Shown here: piece after piece, positions 27,956 through 32,332 of the stretch
How the letters are laid out: every line of letters starts with the position of its first letter
Position numbering within the stretch: the stretch's first letter is position 1
Origin: Parachlorella kessleri
Taxonomy: Eukaryota; Chlorophyta; Trebouxiophyceae; Chlorellales; Chlorellaceae
Length of the DNA stretch: 32,332 nt
Direction: 5' to 3'
NCBI GenBank assembly: GCA_001598975.1
Contig: BBXU01002516.1
Span: 1-32,332 of the forward strand
The notes under the pieces: generated by a model
What the model saw: only the letters and a program-made list of their open reading frames with translations
What the model was told of the DNA's origin: nothing
Databases searched by the model: none
Made by a program: the position numbers and the translations under genes

Positions 27956-28103
27956 GTGCTTTCGTGCTTAGCACAGCATGCAGCACCGGCAGCACGCGCT
28001 CCTAGGAGCGTCTATCTTTGGCATGGCACCCTGGGGCAGCACTCCTGGATGCCCCTGCACTGAAAGCAGCCAAAGGGCAGACCAGGCTTGCCCTTGGGAT
28101 CAG
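27778..28103. promoter_or_regulatory. Divergent promoter region, CKS1 / NPL4
   Basis: A 326-bp interval between divergent start codons. Its left 178 bp are duplicated with the CKS1 pseudogene, so the pseudogene took along the CKS1-proximal half but not the NPL4-proximal half. No named promoter element is obvious. Confidence 0.55.
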
Positions 28104-31100
28104 ATGATTCTTAGGCTGCGCTCCAGGTGTGTCTGGCATGTGATCCTGCAACGTCATTGGTTCATGCTGGACTCTCATATGACAGCATAAAGACCCAAAC
28201 ACCCTGCAGGGACGGCCTTGAGCGTGTGGAGGTTCCAGACACTGCGACAGTAGCAGACCTGCGGCGTGCCATCCACGAGAAACTCAACATACCCTTGGAC
28301 GACATTGTGTTGTCTAAGGATGCCAGCCTGGTGAGTGCTATTGGGCGGCAGCAGGCACTCCCGCACACACTACCTAGGCTGGCTGGCGGGTGAAGGCAGC
28401 TTGTGGCTTGCTCGATCGTTACAAAAAACAAGGCACAGGGTCAGTGAGCTACCGTGTACTCTTCTGCTGCAGCTCACTACCAAGGATGTGTCACGCTATA
28501 ATGATCTTGCGGCCCACAGCAGGGCCTTGAAGCAGCTGGGCGTGCAGCATGGTGACCTGGTAAGTCCAATGCAGGAGTACCCTTGCCCCTGCCAGCAGCG
28601 TTGCCATACTGTGCCGTCTGCAATGGGGAGTTTTCACCTCATATCAATCTAGTGCTGCAGCCCCTAGATTTCACTAGCCAGCCTTGCCATTGCAGGTATA
28701 CCTCTTATACCACATCCAACGCGATGTTCAGCCAGCTGTCAAGCGGACCGAGTTTGACAGCCGACCCTTCGGTGGGTGATGTTGATTACTTGAGCAGGGT
28801 GTATGTGCCCTTTGGGCACTCATCCTTGCGAATTGGTACACTTCTCCTTGCTGCGACCCCCGATGTGCTGGCATATGTGTGTGCAGCTGACAAGGGGGTG
28901 AAATACTGCCAACAGTGAACCAGGCAGCATCTCACCTGAGCTCACAGCTGAAGACCGGGCTTGTGTTAGTCCAGTTGTGCCCTGTACAGATTATCTCTGC
29001 AAGTGGCCTGCAGGGCGGCATATGACAGTGGAAGAAATGGTGGCGCTGCAGACACGTATAGAGCGGCAGGATGCCCCACACTGCGCCTCTGTGTCGTTTG
29101 ACAGCCACGCAGCCAACGTGTTCCAGTCTTACATCTCCTCCGCCATCGGTTTTTCCATCAAGCGGGGCGGCATCCTCTATGGCACTGGTGAGGATGTGGA
29201 AGCATTCAGATCCTGGAGCTGTCTGAGTGGATATGTCTGTCTTAGGTCAATATGTGTTATGTGTTATTGCTTCGGGTAGCCACAGTCGCATGGGGACGCG
29301 GCTGACTGGTACAAGGGTGGCAACCAAGGCTGCTCAACAGTGGGACGCATGCTGAAACATGTTTACAGCCGACAATTAGTAAGGTGTGTCGGGCACGCTT
29401 TGTTCAAACTGATCAAAGCATCAGTCGACCAGGTGATATATTGACATGCATCCTTGAAACTACTCCGCTGACAACCTTTTGCACCACTAGTACATGCATC
29501 GACCTATTGTCTTCAAGGATGCTGCAGTTGATGATGAGAAGCGGGTGTGCGTGCAAGCCATTTTCGAGCCTCCGCAGGAGGGCAGCGCAGACAGCCTGCA
29601 GCTGGAGAGGCACACGGCAGAGGAGCAGAAAGCAGATTTCATTGCGGAGCGGCTAGGGTGAGTTTGTGCGCCATGCTTGGTGAGGGGTAGGGATGAGGGG
29701 GGCCCTGAGCTTTTGGGGTGGTCAGGGGACCCTCTCAGGACCCCCTTGAGGTGTTTTGCATCTGTAGGATTGTGCAGTAACAATGGCCTGAGGCAAGAAA
29801 ATTCAGTGGCGGGGGATGCCACAGTTATGGTAGTGCTAGGACATGCCGTGCGCCAGGTACACAAGGGGAGCGGCTGCTGCATCACTCTCTGCCTGTGATG
29901 CCTTTGGTGATGGCTTTCTGCAATACTTCTCCATTTCCTGCCACACGCTCCCAGGTGGAAGAAGGTTGGGTGGATATTTGCGCAGAGCACCAAGGAGCGG
30001 GATTACATCATGAACACAGAAGAGATCTGCCAGATGGCAGCCATGCAGGTGCGAGTTCCATGCAAGCGAAGCTCTCGCCCTTTTTCCTCCATGGGGGGGC
30101 GGATGGGCTGGTGGTGGGGCAAGACAGACTGCACGGCATGGTGGGGCTGTTGCTGAGTTTCTCCGTCCAAGCATTGCGTGTTGTAAGGAACACAATGGTC
30201 AGTAGCAAGTTGCTACCAAGCCAAGTGGTCCTAAAGGACTGGGGTAGGTGTGCTGCGGCCCGCTAGAACACCCAGCGGTGAACCTGGGAGGCTCATGTGC
30301 ATTGTATCTGGCAGTCTATTGCACTTCAAATAATCGGAATGTGTGGCTGACCCTGCATCTGGCATGCAATGGAGGAGAAGCCTGGTGAGACTGGGCTGTA
30401 AGTGTGTGCTCCAGGATGAGATAGGGGAGACGTGCGTGACGGCCGTGGTGGCGGTGGACACATCGGAGGAGGGGCACCCGGAAGTGCACTTTGAGGTGAG
30501 GTCGTGGCGCGGCTTTCTATGGAACCATTGTTGCTGTGTTGTGATCGAGCAACCCCGGGAAGTGGCATGCTCAAGATCACGGAATTGTCGGTGGGGTGAT
30601 TCTCAGCGCAATGTCATATGTGGGCTCTATTTGCAGACCTTGCAAGTGTCTGACTGGAATTCGATTGTGCGTACCAGTTGCCCATCTGCTCTGCTACACA
30701 GGTTTAAACATTGCTATGTGTGGTCTGCTGCTTGCAGGCCTTCCAAGTGTCTGACCAGTGTGTCAAACTAAACCGCGAGGGTTGGTTCCAACCGCAGGCA
30801 GAACCTAGCGGCGTCAGCATGATGAGTAACCCCAAGGTAAGCCAACCATCAGCATAGCAATTGTCTTGAAGCATTTTGGCGAACTACACTGTGCGGGCGG
30901 ATCCTATCCCAGTTAGATTCTGGCAGGTCCAAGCATTTTTGCACGTACATTGTAAGCGCCAGTGATCAGGTTGTCTCCAGCCCGGTGCACATTCCAAATT
31001 GAGAGATAGGGAAGAAGGTGACTACCTCCTGTAATGTGCCTGTTCTACGTTGCTGTATTGCAGGACCCAAGCGACAAGGCACCCGTCATTGTGGCTGGCA

Positions 31101-31893
31101 AGGATGTTGCTGAGGTGGACAACGACTACTTCCTGCTGCCGGTGTCGATCCTGGACCATGAGGGACCCCTCATGGCGGCCTTCCCTGTGGAAAACCGCCT
31201 GCTGCCCCAGGGTCAGTTGCTCCCTTTAGTATGATGGTTGGAGCTACAAGCATGGGAGGGTCGACGGAAAGTGAGCTTGGTGGCAAGGGAGGGAAGGCAC
31301 TTTGGCAGTCGCCTTCACGGAGCGCACATGGAGCTTGCATGACAGCAATAACTGCAAGCCTTGTTGCACAGCATTTACAAACAAGCCTTGCCACACTCTG
31401 CGCCAAGCTCAGGAACCCCTGCCTGCCTTCCCGGCCTGCACAGGCAAGCCGGAGCTGAAGCAGCACCTGCAGAAGTTCAGCGCCCGCCCCTACAGCGAGC
31501 GCCTAGCGGACTTCCACTTGTTGCTTTACCTTTCAAGGCAGCCCAATTTCGACCTCTCAGGTGAGCCTTTACGGCAACCAATGCGTTGATGCCTTGCTAA
31601 CTTGCCCAGTAGCTGCATTGCTGGCTGTATTGTGCGGGCATGGATGGCGCCACGAGTGCTCGCTTTTCATCTGTCAAGCCAGCTGGTTTAGAGTGGTGAC
31701 ATGCCACCTTTGCCACCTGCTAGTAATAGAGCCTGAGCAGGCCTTCCTTATTGAAGATCTTGTATATGCATCTAATGAACTGCGCGCTTGCATTATGGCT
31801 GCAGATATTGGCTTCATTGTGGACGCGGTCAAAAGCAAGGCTCCACTACAAGAGGGCTACAAGATAATCATTGATTCTCTAGCTGGGTTATGA
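28104..31893 (+). CDS. NPL4: NPL4, ubiquitin-binding cofactor of Cdc48/p97
   Basis: NPL4 pairs with UFD1 and the AAA ATPase Cdc48/p97 to unfold ubiquitinated proteins, for instance in ER-associated degradation. Twelve exons give 412 residues: 28104-28126, 28210-28330, 28473-28559, 28696-28771, 29014-29187, 29528-29657, 29955-30048, 30415-30495, 30738-30836, 31064-31211, 31444-31560 and 31805-31893 (stop TGA). All phases close. The N-terminus MILRLRSRDGLERVEV ... LNIPLDDIVLS is the ubiquitin-like domain. The NPL4 core follows: HMTVEEMVALQTRIERQDAP, HCASVSFDSHAANVFQSYI, FSIKRGGILYGTVDD, AIFEPPQEG and GWKKVGWIFAQSTKERDY. It continues with CVTAVVAVD, HFEAFQVSDQCVKLNREGWF, EVDNDYFLLPVSILDHEGPL, DFHLLLYLS and a final EGYKIIIDSLAGL. 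Length and layout match plant NPL4 (about 413). The coding part of exon 1 is only 23 bases. Intron 8 carries an echo of exon 9's start. Confidence 0.97.
30631..30657 (+). repeat. Echo of NPL4 exon 9 acceptor edge
   Basis: These 27 bases match 30732-30758 (acceptor ttgcag plus the first 21 bases of exon 9) at about 23 positions, 101 bp upstream of the true acceptor. The AG is kept. The following sequence does not continue the exon and would give unconserved protein, so it looks like a decoy acceptor and not an exon. Confidence 0.75.
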
Positions 31894-32332
31894 TTGTGTT
31901 GTATTGCCGCACAGAACTGCACAGTGCAGTGTGTACAGGCCTCCCTAGGACATATCTGGTGGTAGGGGGAACACAAAGTGCAAGTCACAGTTACTGATAA
32001 GCAACACCAGATAGAAATAACCTGACACACCCCTTGTGTGTTTCAGCAAGTAGGTGTTAGTTGCGGGCAACATCCAGCTTTTCAGCTGAGAGTGGGCAGC
32101 GCCGGTGAATTCCCATTTACGCCTGGAGATTCTGAGTGGTCATGACTCCTTTCCGAGGGCACCACAAATCCCTCAAATATCCCTGTTATCGCTTGGCTTT
32201 CACCATGCATGACTCGTATGTGGGAATGATGTACCTGTGCGCACGAAGCAACGGTTCTCCACAGTTCTTGAGGTCGTCTAGTCTGATTGGCATGGATGTG
32301 CCATGGGACCGACAGGTGCATAAGCTATAGCG
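31894..32332. other. NPL4 3' flank to window end
   Basis: No gene is recognised. The open frame running off the right edge from 32136 (plus) shows no family resemblance. The NPL4 3' UTR lies here, but no clear TGTAA was seen. Confidence 0.45.

Noticed and set aside
30343..30414. Open frame before NPL4 exon 8 (start MADPASGMQWRRSLV)
   Set aside because: Homology begins exactly after the ccag acceptor at 30415, and the preceding exon (ending 30048) joins in phase 0.

Overview
The window is nuclear DNA of a photosynthetic green alga, most likely a core chlorophyte. The reasons are a chlorophyll synthase gene, spliceosomal introns in every gene (about 45 can be placed, mostly 80-550 bases, almost all with GT donors and tgcag-type acceptors), mixed base composition with GC-rich exons, and TGTAA motifs downstream of some stop codons. 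No bacterial operon, phage, CRISPR or organellar structure was seen. Exon coordinates were worked out by hand from the reading frame, splice signals and remembered family sequences. In each model the exon phases close exactly.

Layout, left to right: (1) 47-1068 +, last three exons of chlorophyll synthase (CHLG). (2) 1069-3594, tail-to-tail spacer holding a degraded tRNA-Lys-like sequence and a possible small two-exon gene (2075-2781 +). (3) 3595-7010 -, TIP41-like regulator of PP2A-type phosphatases. (4) 7582-11700 +, a tyrosine-phosphatase-superfamily gene, head to head with TIP41. (5) 11701-13745, spacer without a recognisable gene. (6) 13746-15511 -, a protein with two UVR motifs and an ApaG domain. 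(7) 16156-17300 +, a SnoaL/NTF2-like protein, head to head with the previous gene. (8) 17815-22387 -, UFM1-specific protease 2 (UFSP2), complete in ten exons. (9) 23078-26200, a duplication zone: a recent CKS1 pseudogene broken by a 338-bp insertion, then a decayed copy of the 5' part of UFSP2. (10) 26920-27777 -, intact CKS1 (cyclin-dependent kinase subunit). (11) 28104-31893 +, NPL4 (Cdc48/p97 ubiquitin adaptor), complete in twelve exons and head to head with CKS1.

The genes do not form one pathway. Several belong to conserved eukaryotic regulation: TIP41 and the phosphatase act in dephosphorylation, UFSP2 and NPL4 in UFM1/ubiquitin handling, and CKS1 in the cell cycle. Three divergent pairs (TIP41/phosphatase, UVR-ApaG/SnoaL, CKS1/NPL4) share 5' intergenic spacers of 571, 644 and 326 bp.

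The most unusual signal is structural. Short, partly decayed copies of exon edges (splice site plus 20-70 exonic bases) lie about 70-240 bp from the genuine edge in at least five genes: CHLG, TIP41, the phosphatase (twice), the SnoaL gene and NPL4. The phosphatase carries a second copy of its catalytic P-loop and a third copy of that exon's end. Other points are a five-copy dispersed repeat, three GC-AG introns among about 45, and a 99.6%-identical CKS1 duplication in which one copy is a pseudogene.
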